From: Pseudomonadota bacterium
GTDB taxonomy: Bacteria > Pseudomonadota > Gammaproteobacteria > Burkholderiales > Burkholderiaceae
Assembly (NCBI GenBank): GCA_023441105.1
Contig: JAEZQX010000278.1
Span: 1-7,154, forward strand
Direction of reading: 5' to 3'
Length of the DNA stretch: 7,154 bases
The notes below the pieces were generated by a model. The model was not told where the DNA came from. It did no database searches and saw only the letters and a list, made by a program, of their open reading frames with translations. Both the position numbers and the translations under genes were made by a program. How positions within the stretch are numbered: position 1 is the first letter of the stretch; every line of letters starts with the position of its first letter. This document shows, piece after piece, positions 1-6,230 of the stretch.

Positions 1-2
1 GG

Positions 3-1286
3 CGGGCGCCGGTCTCGGTGCCGGCGTCCGCTTCGGTGCCGGAGTTGGCGTCGGCCCTGGCGTCGGCTTCGGCCGCGTCGCAGGAGCCGGCCGCTTCCAT
101 CGGCGACTGGGACCAGCGCGTCTACGCGATCTCGGCCGCCAGCCGCAGGCTGCTGATGGACCTGGGCGTCTGGCAGGCGATGGACCACGGCCGGATCGCG
201 CCGATCCACGACATGCGGATCTTCAACAGCGCCGGCAACAGCCGGCGCGCGCCGCCGGAAGTGCATCTCGATGCCTACCATGGCCGGGTCGAGGCGCTCG
301 CCTGGATCGTCGAGAACCGCCAGCTGCAGGGTGCCCTGGATCGGGCCGTCGCCGCGGGCGTGCGGCCCGGGCGGCTGCAGCGGATCGATGCCGAGGTCGA
401 GTCGCTCACCCTGCCGCTGACGATCGAATCCCGCGAGGGCGCTTCGCTGCACCTGGCCGGTGGCGGGCGGCTGTCGGCCGGGCTGGTCGTCGCCGCCGAC
501 GGAACCGGCTCGCGGCTGCGCGAGCTGGCGGGGATCGATCATGTCGTACGCGACTACGAGCAGACGGCGGTGGTTGCGAACTTCGAGGCCAGCCTGCCGC
601 ACCGCGATTGCGCCTGGCAGTGGTTCGGCGATTTCGGCGTGGTGGCGTTGCTGCCTCTGCCGAGCGAGGATCTCGGTTATGGCCGCAGCCGGGTCAGCCT
701 GGTCTGGTCGGCGCCCCGGGAGGAAGCGGTGGCGGCGATCGGCGAGGATGGTGCGGCGCTGGCTGCGCGCATCGAGTCGCTGACCCAGCGGCGGTTGGGC
801 GACTTGCGGATGATCACGCCGGCGGCGGGCTTTCCGCTGCGCATGGTGCGGTGTCGCCAGGTGATCAAGCCGGCTTTCGTCCTGATCGGCGATGCCGCGC
901 ATGCGATCCATCCGATGGCAGGGCAGGGCATGAACCTCGGCTTTGCCGACGTGCACGGTCTCCTGAAGCATGTGGCGAGCCGGGGCAGCCCGGCCACTTC
1001 CGCCTGGGCGAGCGGGATGCGCGGCGCAACCCGTGCCGTCGCTGCGGGGCGCCCGCCGGGCGGCCAGGACGCGGCGGCATTCGCCGGTCCCGACTGGTAC
1101 GACCTGCGCCGCTACGAGCGCTCGCGGCGCGAGCAGGTGGCGACGATGCAGCTGGCGCTGGACGGCTTGCACCGCGCCTTCGGCAGGCTGCCGGCGCCGC
1201 TGGTCGGCTTGCGGGACATCGGCTGGTCGGTCGTGGCAAGGTCTTCATGGCTGCGGCGCCGGATGATCGATCATGCAGTAAGCTGA
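3..1286 (+). CDS. UbiH/UbiF-family FAD-dependent ubiquinone-biosynthesis hydroxylase (5' partial)
   Basis: This is a flavoprotein monooxygenase of the UbiH/UbiF/UbiI (COQ6) family, which hydroxylates the aromatic ring of ubiquinone precursors at the inner membrane. The frame is open to the left edge, so the true start and the N-terminal GxGxxG FAD motif lie outside the window; a GTG at 18 is probably internal. What is visible fits the family in order: the DWDQRVYAIS segment (105-134), an ADGTGS 'DG' motif near 495-512, the GDAAHAIHPMAGQGMNLG flavin-binding motif near 888-944, and a C-terminal LRRYERSRRE helix near 1104. Two low-complexity stretches look expanded: an Ala/Ser tract before 105, and a 39-residue linker at 975-1091 where relatives usually have a short loop. 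The key motifs are intact, so I read it as functional. I cannot say which ring position it hydroxylates, so I give no symbol. The next gene, dsbC, follows after about 106 bases. Confidence 0.85.
   Translation, partial: RAPVSVPASASVPELASALASASAASQEPAASIGDWDQRVYAISAASRRLLMDLGVWQAMDHGRIAPIHDMRIFNSAGNSRRAPPEVHLDAYHGRVEALAWIVENRQLQGALDRAVAAGVRPGRLQRIDAEVESLTLPLTIESREGASLHLAGGGRLSAGLVVAADGTGSRLRELAGIDHVVRDYEQTAVVANFEASLPHRDCAWQWFGDFGVVALLPLPSEDLGYGRSRVSLVWSAPREEAVAAIGEDGAALAARIESLTQRRLGDLRMITPAAGFPLRMVRCRQVIKPAFVLIGDAAHAIHPMAGQGMNLGFADVHGLLKHVASRGSPATSAWASGMRGATRAVAAGRPPGGQDAAAFAGPDWYDLRRYERSRREQVATMQLALDGLHRAFGRLPAPLVGLRDIGWSVVARSSWLRRRMIDHAVS
9..104 (+). repeat. Low-complexity Ala/Ser tract from degenerate GGCGTC/GGCTTC-like repeats
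   Basis: The DNA consists of imperfect repeats of GGTGCCGG and GGCGTC/GGCTTC/GGCCCT-type hexamers. In the hydroxylase frame they encode an Ala/Ser-rich run with almost no other residue types. The tract lies just before the conserved DWDQR segment, in a surface loop that is short in typical family members. In-frame replication slippage would explain it (inference). Confidence 0.55.
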
Positions 1287-1392
1287 TGGACATGCAAGCC
1301 GCGCCAGCCTGGGCGGCGCCAGGATCACACCGCGGCAGACTGACCGACTAATACTGCACGCCGGGCGTCCATCGCACCGGCAGGAGAAATCG

Positions 1393-2142
1393 ATGAATCG
1401 CATGAACGAGTTGCGTAGCGTGGCGGCCGCCGCGCTGACCGGGTTGCTGTTGCTGGCCGCGCCGGTCGCCCAGCTGGCGGCGCAGAACGATCCGGCGGTC
1501 ACGATCCGGCAGGTGGTCGAGAAGTGGCTGCAGGGCCGCTACCAGGTCGACGAGATCACCCAGACGCCGCTCAAGAACATCTACGAGGTGCGCATCGGCA
1601 CCGACCTGATGTACGTGGATTCGCGCGGCGAATTCGCCTTCATCGAAGGCCAGATGATCGACCTGAAGGCGAACCGGAACCTGACCCAGGCACGCATCGA
1701 CGACCTGAACCGGATCGACTTCACCAAGGACCTGCCGCTCGAGCTTGCGATCAAGCAGGTCAGCGGCAACGGCAAGCGGGTGCTGGCGGTCTTCGAGGAT
1801 CCCAACTGCACCTACTGCAAGAAACTGCGCAACGACCTGGTGAAGATGAAGGACCTGACGCTCTACACCTTCGCCTATCCCATCCTTGCCCCGGATTCGG
1901 AAGTCAAGGCGCGCAAGGCGTGGTGCGCCAAGGACCGGGGCGTGGCCTGGAACGAGCTGATGGTCCAGGGCAGGGTGCCGGAGAACGACGGCAGCTGCGA
2001 GAATCCGGTCGGCAAGATCCAGGCGCTCGGTCGCAAGCTGAACGTCACCGGCACGCCCACCATGTTCTTCACCAACGGCAAGCGAGTGCCGGGGGCGATC
2101 AGCATCCAGGAGCTGGAAAAGCTGCTGACCGACAACAGCTGA
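1393..2142 (+). CDS. dsbC: DsbC-type periplasmic thiol:disulfide interchange protein
   Basis: This 249-residue protein belongs to the DsbC/DsbG family, which isomerises wrong disulfides in periplasmic proteins and is normally kept reduced by DsbD. A Sec signal peptide is evident: a hydrophobic core at residues 10-24 and likely cleavage after the Ala-rich stretch near 26-30. Residues about 35-110 match the N-terminal dimerisation domain, followed by a linker and then the thioredoxin-fold domain. The active site is C139-T-Y-C142, where E. coli has CGYC. A second pair, C178 and C202, matches the structural disulfide of DsbC. The cis-proline loop is G-T-P222. Length is close to E. coli DsbC. The ATG at 1393 is supported by AGGAG at 1382-1386, six bases upstream; an ATG three codons later is less well placed. 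It runs in the same direction as the upstream hydroxylase and ends in a hairpin at 2180-2211. DsbG is a less likely alternative. Confidence 0.9.
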   Translation: MNRMNELRSVAAAALTGLLLLAAPVAQLAAQNDPAVTIRQVVEKWLQGRYQVDEITQTPLKNIYEVRIGTDLMYVDSRGEFAFIEGQMIDLKANRNLTQARIDDLNRIDFTKDLPLELAIKQVSGNGKRVLAVFEDPNCTYCKKLRNDLVKMKDLTLYTFAYPILAPDSEVKARKAWCAKDRGVAWNELMVQGRVPENDGSCENPVGKIQALGRKLNVTGTPTMFFTNGKRVPGAISIQELEKLLTDNS

Positions 2143-2179
2143 GCGAGTCGCGGGCGCCGGCGCTGCGTCGCATGCCGGC

Positions 2180-2211
2180 GACCGGACCCGGCCTCCAGGC
2201 TGGGATCGGTC
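2180..2211 (+). terminator. Hairpin between convergent dsbC and nicotinamidase genes, likely dsbC terminator
   Basis: The bases from G2180 to C2211 fold into one long stem: 2180-2185 pair with 2206-2211, 2187-2193 pair with 2198-2204, and the loop is TCCA (2194-2197). There is one A-A mismatch, and two pairs are G-U in the plus-strand transcript. Those two become A-C mismatches in the minus-strand transcript, so the fold favours RNA from dsbC. No real U-tract follows (TCCTGTC), so termination may be weak or factor-assisted. Its place between two convergent stops supports a terminator role. Confidence 0.5.
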
Positions 2212-2214
2212 CTG

Positions 2215-2937
2215 TCAGGCCGCGATGTCGCTCGACTGGATCCGCTTGACGCCCTTGGCGCGCATGTCCTTCCACGCCTTCTCCAGCGAGCCGGCGAGGT
2301 CGATGGCGCGGGTCGCATCCTCGATGACATAGGCATCGAAACCAAGCTCCCGGGCATCCATCGCGGTCCAGGCGACGCAGAAGTCGGTGGCGAGGCCGGT
2401 CACGTAGACGGTGTCGATCCCGCGGCTCTTCAGGTAGCCGTCGAGACCGGTGCGGGTCTTCTTGTCCGCTTCGATGAACGCCGAATAGCTGTCGGTGTCC
2501 TTGTGGTAGCCCTTGCGGATCATCAGCTGCGCGGTCGGCAGCGCAAGCCCGGGGCCGAGGTCCGCGTCGCTGGTGCCCTGGACGCAGTGGTCCGGCCACA
2601 GCACCTGGGTGCCGTAGCCGAGCTCGGTGGTCTCGAACGGCTTCTTGCCCGCATGGGTGCTGGCGAAGGACGCATGGGCGGGGGTATGCCAGTCCTGGGT
2701 GACGACGATGTTCTCGAAGGAGGCAGCCAGCCGGTTGATGATCGGAATCACCTCGTTGCCCCCCTTCACCGGCAGCGTCCCGCCGGGCAGGAAGCAGTTC
2801 TGGACATCCACCACGATCAAGGCTGCCTTGCGGTCGGGCTTGACGGCTGCGGCACGCGTGGGAAGAGGCAGGCCGGCGAGGCATAGCATTCCGGCACCGG
2901 CGGCGGACAGGAGCAACTGGCGGCGCTGAGCTGACAT
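2215..2937 (-). CDS. pncA: Exported nicotinamidase/pyrazinamidase-type isochorismatase-fold hydrolase
   Basis: This 240-residue protein matches nicotinamidase (nicotinamide to nicotinate plus ammonia, NAD salvage). The catalytic triad is visible: D44 (VVDVQNCF), K142 (RKGYHKDTDSYSAF) and C187 (ATDFCVAW). The metal site is D82 and H84 (QDWH) with H117 (WPDHCVQGT). The hallmark DSYSAF is also present. The mature domain of about 210 residues is as long as cytosolic PncA, so the first 30 or so residues are an added signal peptide: S-A-Q-R-R-Q-L-L-L, a hydrophobic run, then A-A-A. The adjacent arginines suggest Tat export to the periplasm. The frame extends to an ATG at 2994, but the ATG at 2937 has an AGGAG six bases upstream and begins exactly at the signal peptide. 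It lies 66 bases downstream of mltA on the same strand and may be co-transcribed with it. Family assignment is firm; the natural substrate in the periplasm is not, so the symbol is by similarity. Confidence 0.85.
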   Translation of the reverse strand: MSAQRRQLLLSAAGAGMLCLAGLPLPTRAAAVKPDRKAALIVVDVQNCFLPGGTLPVKGGNEVIPIINRLAASFENIVVTQDWHTPAHASFASTHAGKKPFETTELGYGTQVLWPDHCVQGTSDADLGPGLALPTAQLMIRKGYHKDTDSYSAFIEADKKTRTGLDGYLKSRGIDTVYVTGLATDFCVAWTAMDARELGFDAYVIEDATRAIDLAGSLEKAWKDMRAKGVKRIQSSDIAA

Positions 2938-2943
2938 TGCGGA

Positions 2944-2948
2944 CTCCT
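2944..2948 (-). promoter_or_regulatory. Ribosome binding site (AGGAG) deciding the nicotinamidase start
   Basis: On the minus strand AGGAG lies six bases before the ATG at 2937. This favours the start that opens directly into the twin-arginine signal peptide over the in-frame ATG 19 codons further upstream. Confidence 0.75.
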
Positions 2949-3003
2949 GCAGGGTTGGAGGGGCAATGCGAGCGTACACGGCGGCGAACCGCAATGGAAT
3001 AGG

Positions 3004-4200
3004 CTACCTCGGCTGCAGTACCCACATCCGGGCCGGCGCCTTCATCAGGCCCGCGGCGTGGCCGGCCTCCGCACCGAAGCCCCAGAAGATGTCCGCGCGC
3101 TTGACGCCGCGGATGGCGCCGCCGGTATCCTGGGCGACCATCAGCCGGTTCATTGGCTGGCCGGTGACGGGGTGCGTCGTCTGCAGGTAGACGAGCGAGC
3201 CGAGCGGGATGTGCTGGCGATCCACGGCGATCGATCGCAGCGGCGTGAGCGGCACGGCAAGCGCGCCGGGCGGACCAAGGTCGGGATTGGCAAGCGGCGG
3301 CAGCTGCCGGAAGAACACCAGGCTCGGGTTGGTGCGCATCACGTCGCCCGCCGACGTCGGGTTCTCCGCCAACCAGCGGCGGATCGCCGGTGCCGTCACT
3401 TCCTCGCGCTGGAGCGCGCCACGGTCCACCAGCGTCTTGCCGATGGCCCGGTAGGGATGGCCGTTCTGGTCGGCGTAGCCGACTCGCAGGATGCTGCCGT
3501 CGCGCAGCCGCAGCCGGCCCGAGCCCTGGATCTCGAGGAAGAACGCATCGACGGCATTGTCCGCCCAGGCGACGACCGGTCCCTGCTCGAGCACCTTCTG
3601 GCTGCCGATCTCGGCGCGACTGTAGTACGGCACCACCCGCTGGCCAACCAAGCGGCCGCGCAGGCGCATGCCCTTGAGGCGCGGCTCGACCTCGGTCAGG
3701 TCGATGGTCAGCAGGTCGGGCGGCGGGCCGCGCAGCGGCACCTGGTCGGGCCGCTCCCTGCTCAGGCTGCCGGTCAGCAGCGGCTCGTAGTAGCCGGTCA
3801 CCAGCCCCGCCGGCGATTCGGGATCGACCAGCTCCTTGGCCACGAAGTGCTCGCCGAGCCAGGCGCGCAGGGCATCGGGCGAGGTCACGCCTTCCTGCGG
3901 CAGGCTCTTGCACAGGGCGGGCCAGTCGGCGGGCGGACGCGGCAAGGCGCACTGCTGCGCCAGCGCGGTGCGCAGTCCGTCGAGCGGATCGACCTGATAG
4001 CCGGGCAAGCTCGACAGCGGCAGCGGTGCGGGGGGCGCCGCCGGCTGCGGCACGGCGGGTGCGGCGGGCTCGCGGGTCGCGGTGCAGGCGGCCAGCAGCA
4101 GGGCGAGAAGCAACGCAACGACGAGGGTGCGCGGCGAGCTGGCCGTCGCGTCGCGGCATAATGTGGGCACAGCCAGCCGGCCGCTCGGGAACAAGTGCAT
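3004..4200 (-). CDS. mltA: Membrane-bound lytic murein transglycosylase A (lipoprotein)
   Basis: MltA cleaves peptidoglycan glycan strands to 1,6-anhydromuropeptides and is normally anchored to the outer membrane by a lipid. A lipoprotein signal is clear: hydrophobic residues 26-36 followed by the lipobox L-A-A-C39. A Pro/Ala-rich tether spans about 43-60. Family motifs follow in order: VTGYYEP, the AWADNAVDAFFLEIQGSG block, RVGYADQNGHPYRAIGKTL, NPSLVFFR, and the C-terminal AQDTGGAIRG...RADIFWG region. The last has D358 and D370, one of which should be the catalytic aspartate. Length is 398 residues, against about 365 in E. coli. The start is uncertain. The ATG at 4200 has only a weak GAGA-type upstream element and gives a long n-region; a GTG at 4170 would put the lipid cysteine at residue 29. 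ApaG lies upstream on the same strand with a 98-base gap that holds a small opposite-strand ORF. Confidence 0.93.
   Translation of the reverse strand: MHLFPSGRLAVPTLCRDATASSPRTLVVALLLALLLAACTATREPAAPAVPQPAAPPAPLPLSSLPGYQVDPLDGLRTALAQQCALPRPPADWPALCKSLPQEGVTSPDALRAWLGEHFVAKELVDPESPAGLVTGYYEPLLTGSLSRERPDQVPLRGPPPDLLTIDLTEVEPRLKGMRLRGRLVGQRVVPYYSRAEIGSQKVLEQGPVVAWADNAVDAFFLEIQGSGRLRLRDGSILRVGYADQNGHPYRAIGKTLVDRGALQREEVTAPAIRRWLAENPTSAGDVMRTNPSLVFFRQLPPLANPDLGPPGALAVPLTPLRSIAVDRQHIPLGSLVYLQTTHPVTGQPMNRLMVAQDTGGAIRGVKRADIFWGFGAEAGHAAGLMKAPARMWVLQPR
4157..4162 (+). promoter_or_regulatory. Possible -10 box (CATAAT) ahead of the 27-aa ORF
   Basis: CATAAT matches five of six bases of the sigma-70 -10 consensus and stands out in GC-rich surroundings. 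It is about 37 bases before the small ORF's ATG, so a transcript would begin near 4169. I see no convincing -35 element. Confidence 0.22.
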
Positions 4201-4282
4201 GTGGGTCGTTTATCTCAACGCTGCGATCGCCGTCGCCATCGTCGCCGCCTTCGTCTTCTGGACGATGCGCGGGCGCAAGTAG
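4199..4282 (+). CDS. Candidate 27-aa single-span membrane protein
   Basis: A short ORF lies on the plus strand between the minus-strand genes mltA and apaG. It encodes M-W-V-V-Y-L-N, then an unbroken Ala/Val/Ile/Phe span (residues about 3-22), then T-M-R-G-R-K and a TAG stop. This is the layout of a small inner-membrane protein with a cytoplasmic basic tail. Nearly every codon in the hydrophobic part ends in C or G, as expected of coding sequence in this genome. Its ATG overlaps the annotated mltA ATG on the other strand by two bases; that conflict disappears if mltA begins at its GTG at 4170. The ribosome binding site is weak (GGGAA near 4189-4193). The frame is open further upstream, but the extra residues look like mltA shadow. 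I do not recognise a named family. A chance hydrophobic frame in GC-rich DNA remains possible. Confidence 0.45.
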   Translation: MWVVYLNAAIAVAIVAAFVFWTMRGRK

Positions 4283-4298
4283 GCTGCCTCGGCCGCAG

Positions 4299-4712
4299 TC
4301 AGTGCAGGACGCGCGGCATCAGCAGGTCGAAGGCCGGCACTTCCGCATCGAAGCGCTCGCCGTCCTCGGCCACGAAGAAGTAGCTGCCGTGCATGCGTCC
4401 GACCGGTGTCGGCAACTGGCTGCCGCTGGTGTACTGGAAGCTTTCGCCCGGCTTGAGCAGCGGCTGCTGTCCCACCACGCCGAGACCGCGCACTTCCTTC
4501 AGGGTGCCGGCGTCGTCCTCGATGTACCAGTGCCGGCTGATGAGCTGCGTGGGGATGTTGCCGCGATTGGTGATGGTCACCGTATACGCGAACGAATAGA
4601 CGTTGTCGGCCGGGCTCGATTCCTCGGCAAGGAATTGCGTCTCCACGCTGATGTCGATCGCGTACCTGGTTTCCTGCGTCACGCTCGCCTGCTCCGGCCG
4701 CTTGGGATTCAT
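4299..4712 (-). CDS. apaG: ApaG domain protein
   Basis: ApaG is a small single-domain protein with an immunoglobulin/fibronectin-like beta fold. Its biochemical role is not settled; in enteric bacteria it is encoded beside apaH. The match is clear along its length: FAYTVTITNRG, the QLISRHWYIEDDAG strand pair, EVRGLGVVGQQPLLKPGE, QYTSG, TPVGRMHGSY and the C-terminal MPRVLH. The ATG at 4712 gives 137 residues but has a poor ribosome binding site. A GTG at 4682 is preceded by GGAG nine bases upstream and gives 127 residues, close to the 125 of E. coli ApaG, so either start is possible. The frame also runs open into rpe on the opposite strand, but that part is clearly shadow. It is divergent from rpe, with 70 bases between the two start codons. 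Confidence 0.93.
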   Translation of the reverse strand: MNPKRPEQASVTQETRYAIDISVETQFLAEESSPADNVYSFAYTVTITNRGNIPTQLISRHWYIEDDAGTLKEVRGLGVVGQQPLLKPGESFQYTSGSQLPTPVGRMHGSYFFVAEDGERFDAEVPAFDLLMPRVLH

Positions 4713-4746
4713 CGTTTGCTGAAGGTCGGGTTCGTCGGTTGCTGAA

Positions 4747-4752
4747 TACAAT
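4747..4752 (+). promoter_or_regulatory. Candidate -10 box (TACAAT) for rpe
   Basis: TACAAT matches five of six -10 consensus bases, in the 70-base gap between divergent apaG and rpe. It is preceded by TGAA, an approximate extended -10, and lies 30 bases before the rpe ATG. No good -35 hexamer is at standard spacing. Confidence 0.35.
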
Positions 4753-4782
4753 CCGATTCTAGTCAATCCACAGGAGCCGACG

Positions 4783-5538
4783 ATGAGCTTCCGACTCGCG
4801 CCGAGCCTGCTGTCCTCGGATTTCTCGCGGCTGCGGGATGAAGTACAAGCGATCGAGGCCGCGGGAGCGGATCTTGTCCATCTCGATGTGATGGACAATC
4901 ATTACGTACCCAATCTCACCATCGGGCCGATGATCTGCAATGCCATCCGCCCCCATGTCCGCATCCCGATCGACGTGCATCTGATGGTGCGGCCGGTCGA
5001 TGCGCTGGCCGCTGCTTTCGCCGACGCCGGCGCCGACATCATCAGCTTCCATCCGGAAGCCACCGATCACGTGGATCGCACCTTGCAGGTTATCCATGAC
5101 AAGGGTTGCAAGGCCGGGCTGGTCTTCAATCCGGCCACGCCCCTTGCCTGGCTGGACCATACGCTGCCGGACCTCGACGTGGTCCTGCTGATGTCGGTGA
5201 ACCCCGGCTTCGGCGGGCAGGCCTTCATCCCTTCCGCCTTGCCCAAGATCAAGGCAGTGCGAGCGCTGATCGAAGCGCGGCGCGCGGCCGGCGGCCGTGA
5301 AACCTGGCTGGAGGTCGACGGCGGCGTGAAGGTGGACAACATCGCGGACATCGCTGCCGCCGGCGCCGACACCTTCGTTGCGGGTTCGGCCGTGTTCGGC
5401 GCTCCGGATACGGACGGCGGCTACCGCGGGGTGATGCAGGCGTTCCGGTCGGTGCTCGACGCAGCCGGCAAGGCAGGCGACGGTCGCATCGAGGCAAGGG
5501 GACGCAACCAGGGCGGCGCGGCCGCTGCCGGGCGATGA
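4783..5538 (+). CDS. rpe: Ribulose-phosphate 3-epimerase
   Basis: Rpe interconverts D-ribulose 5-phosphate and D-xylulose 5-phosphate in the cytosolic pentose phosphate (or Calvin) pathway. It is a TIM barrel with a metal site. Visible signatures are [10 protein letters not shown] with S8, [17 protein letters not shown] with H33, D35 and M37, DVHLMV with H66, [10 protein letters not shown], the catalytic EVDGGV with D179, and the phosphate-binding VAGSAVF at 199-205. The start is supported by AGGAG at 4772-4776, six bases before the ATG. At 251 residues it is about 25 longer than E. coli Rpe. The extra is a Gly/Ala/Arg-rich C-terminal tail after residue about 225, with no recognisable domain. 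Its TGA overlaps the gph ATG as ATGA, so the two genes are probably translationally coupled. Transcription probably begins in the apaG-rpe gap. Confidence 0.97.
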   Translation: MSFRLAPSLLSSDFSRLRDEVQAIEAAGADLVHLDVMDNHYVPNLTIGPMICNAIRPHVRIPIDVHLMVRPVDALAAAFADAGADIISFHPEATDHVDRTLQVIHDKGCKAGLVFNPATPLAWLDHTLPDLDVVLLMSVNPGFGGQAFIPSALPKIKAVRALIEARRAAGGRETWLEVDGGVKVDNIADIAAAGADTFVAGSAVFGAPDTDGGYRGVMQAFRSVLDAAGKAGDGRIEARGRNQGGAAAAGR

Positions 5539-6230
5539 GGGTCGACGCGGTCTGCATCGATCTCGACGGCACGCTGCTGGACACCATCCCGGACCTGGCC
5601 GAGGCCGCCAATGCGATGCTGTGCGACCTCGGCATCGCGCCGCTGCCCCAGGAGGCCATCCGGCGATTCGTGGGCAAGGGCGCGGAGGTGCTGATCCAGC
5701 GCACGCTGGAGGCCGCCGGCGCGGCAGCGCATCCTGGCGATCCCGGATACGAGACCGCGCGAACCCGCTTCTATGCCAACTACCGCCGCCTGAACGGCTC
5801 GGCGGCGGCCATCTTCGACGGCGTGCGCGAGGGCCTCGACGGCCTGGCGGCGCTCGGTCTCAAGCTTGCCTGCGTCACCAACAAGCCGGTCGAGTTCATC
5901 GCGCCGCTGCTGCAGCGCTTCGACATCGAATCCTATTTCGACTTCGCCATCGGCGGCGACAGCCTGCCGTTCAAGAAGCCGCATCCCGGGCAATTGCTGG
6001 AGGCCTGTCGGCGCTGGAGCCTGCCGCCGGCGCGCGTGCTGGCGGTCGGTGACTCGATCAACGACGCCCAGGCGGCGCGTGCGGCCGGCATGCCGGTCTA
6101 CCTCGTGCCCTATGGTTACAACGAAGGCCGCGGTGTCGAATCGGCCGATGTTGATGGTATAGTGGCCTCGCTTTCGGAACTGCCCGGCCTGATCCAGGAC
6201 ATCCAAGGCACGCAAGGTCCACGCCGCTAA
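5535..6230 (+). CDS. gph: Phosphoglycolate phosphatase (HAD family)
   Basis: Gph hydrolyses 2-phosphoglycolate, which arises from oxidative DNA-end repair and, in autotrophs, from Rubisco oxygenation. HAD motifs are complete: motif I D9-L-D11-G-T-L-L-D-T, motif II V-T115-N-K, the motif III lysine in FKKPHP (147-148), and motif IV G-D173-S-I-N-D177. The helical cap lies between motifs I and II (residues about 18-90). Length (231 residues) is normal. It overlaps rpe by four bases (ATGA), and its TAA shares a base with the ATG of a small downstream ORF. Near the 3' end, codons 205-209 read GAT GTT GAT GGT ATA, an AT-ending run very unlike the rest of the gene. This coincides with a likely internal promoter for the trp genes. 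Other small HAD phosphatases are possible, but the rpe-gph-trpE context favours Gph. Confidence 0.94.
   Translation: MRVDAVCIDLDGTLLDTIPDLAEAANAMLCDLGIAPLPQEAIRRFVGKGAEVLIQRTLEAAGAAAHPGDPGYETARTRFYANYRRLNGSAAAIFDGVREGLDGLAALGLKLACVTNKPVEFIAPLLQRFDIESYFDFAIGGDSLPFKKPHPGQLLEACRRWSLPPARVLAVGDSINDAQAARAAGMPVYLVPYGYNEGRGVESADVDGIVASLSELPGLIQDIQGTQGPRR
6155..6163 (+). promoter_or_regulatory. Extended -10 promoter element inside the 3' end of gph
   Basis: TGGTATAGT has the TG-n extension and a -10 hexamer matching TATAAT at five of six bases. No good -35 is present 16-18 bases upstream, as is usual for extended -10 promoters. Transcription would begin near 6170, about 60 bases before the leader ORF and 370 before trpE. 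The hexamer requires the rare ATA isoleucine codon in gph, which argues that the bases are kept for a non-coding reason. Confidence 0.45.

Noticed and set aside
1263..1274. A perfect 12-base palindrome, ATGATCGATCAT
   Set aside because: It lies in the last codons of the hydroxylase. One or two such palindromes are expected by chance in a window of this size.
1301..1323. A possible hairpin after the hydroxylase gene
   Set aside because: The best stems are only five base pairs with no U-tract, too weak to call a terminator.
608..1351. A 247-codon plus-strand frame within the hydroxylase
   Set aside because: It has the Arg/Gly/Ala-rich composition of a GC-rich shadow frame; the overlapping frame carries all the flavoprotein motifs.
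1807..1818. The CTYC active site of the DsbC-type protein as a novelty
   Set aside because: The dipeptide differs from E. coli CGYC, but variation between these cysteines is common in the family and the remaining residues are normal.
2875..2895. A possible lipobox cysteine (C19) in the nicotinamidase signal peptide
   Set aside because: The residue before the cysteine is Leu rather than Gly/Ala/Ser, so it does not fit a lipobox; the A-A-A site further on fits ordinary signal cleavage better.
2099..4159. A 686-codon open frame on the minus strand spanning two genes
   Set aside because: It is an out-of-frame shadow of the nicotinamidase and mltA, with Arg/Ala/Pro-rich low-complexity sequence, no motif, and intact true genes in the proper frames.
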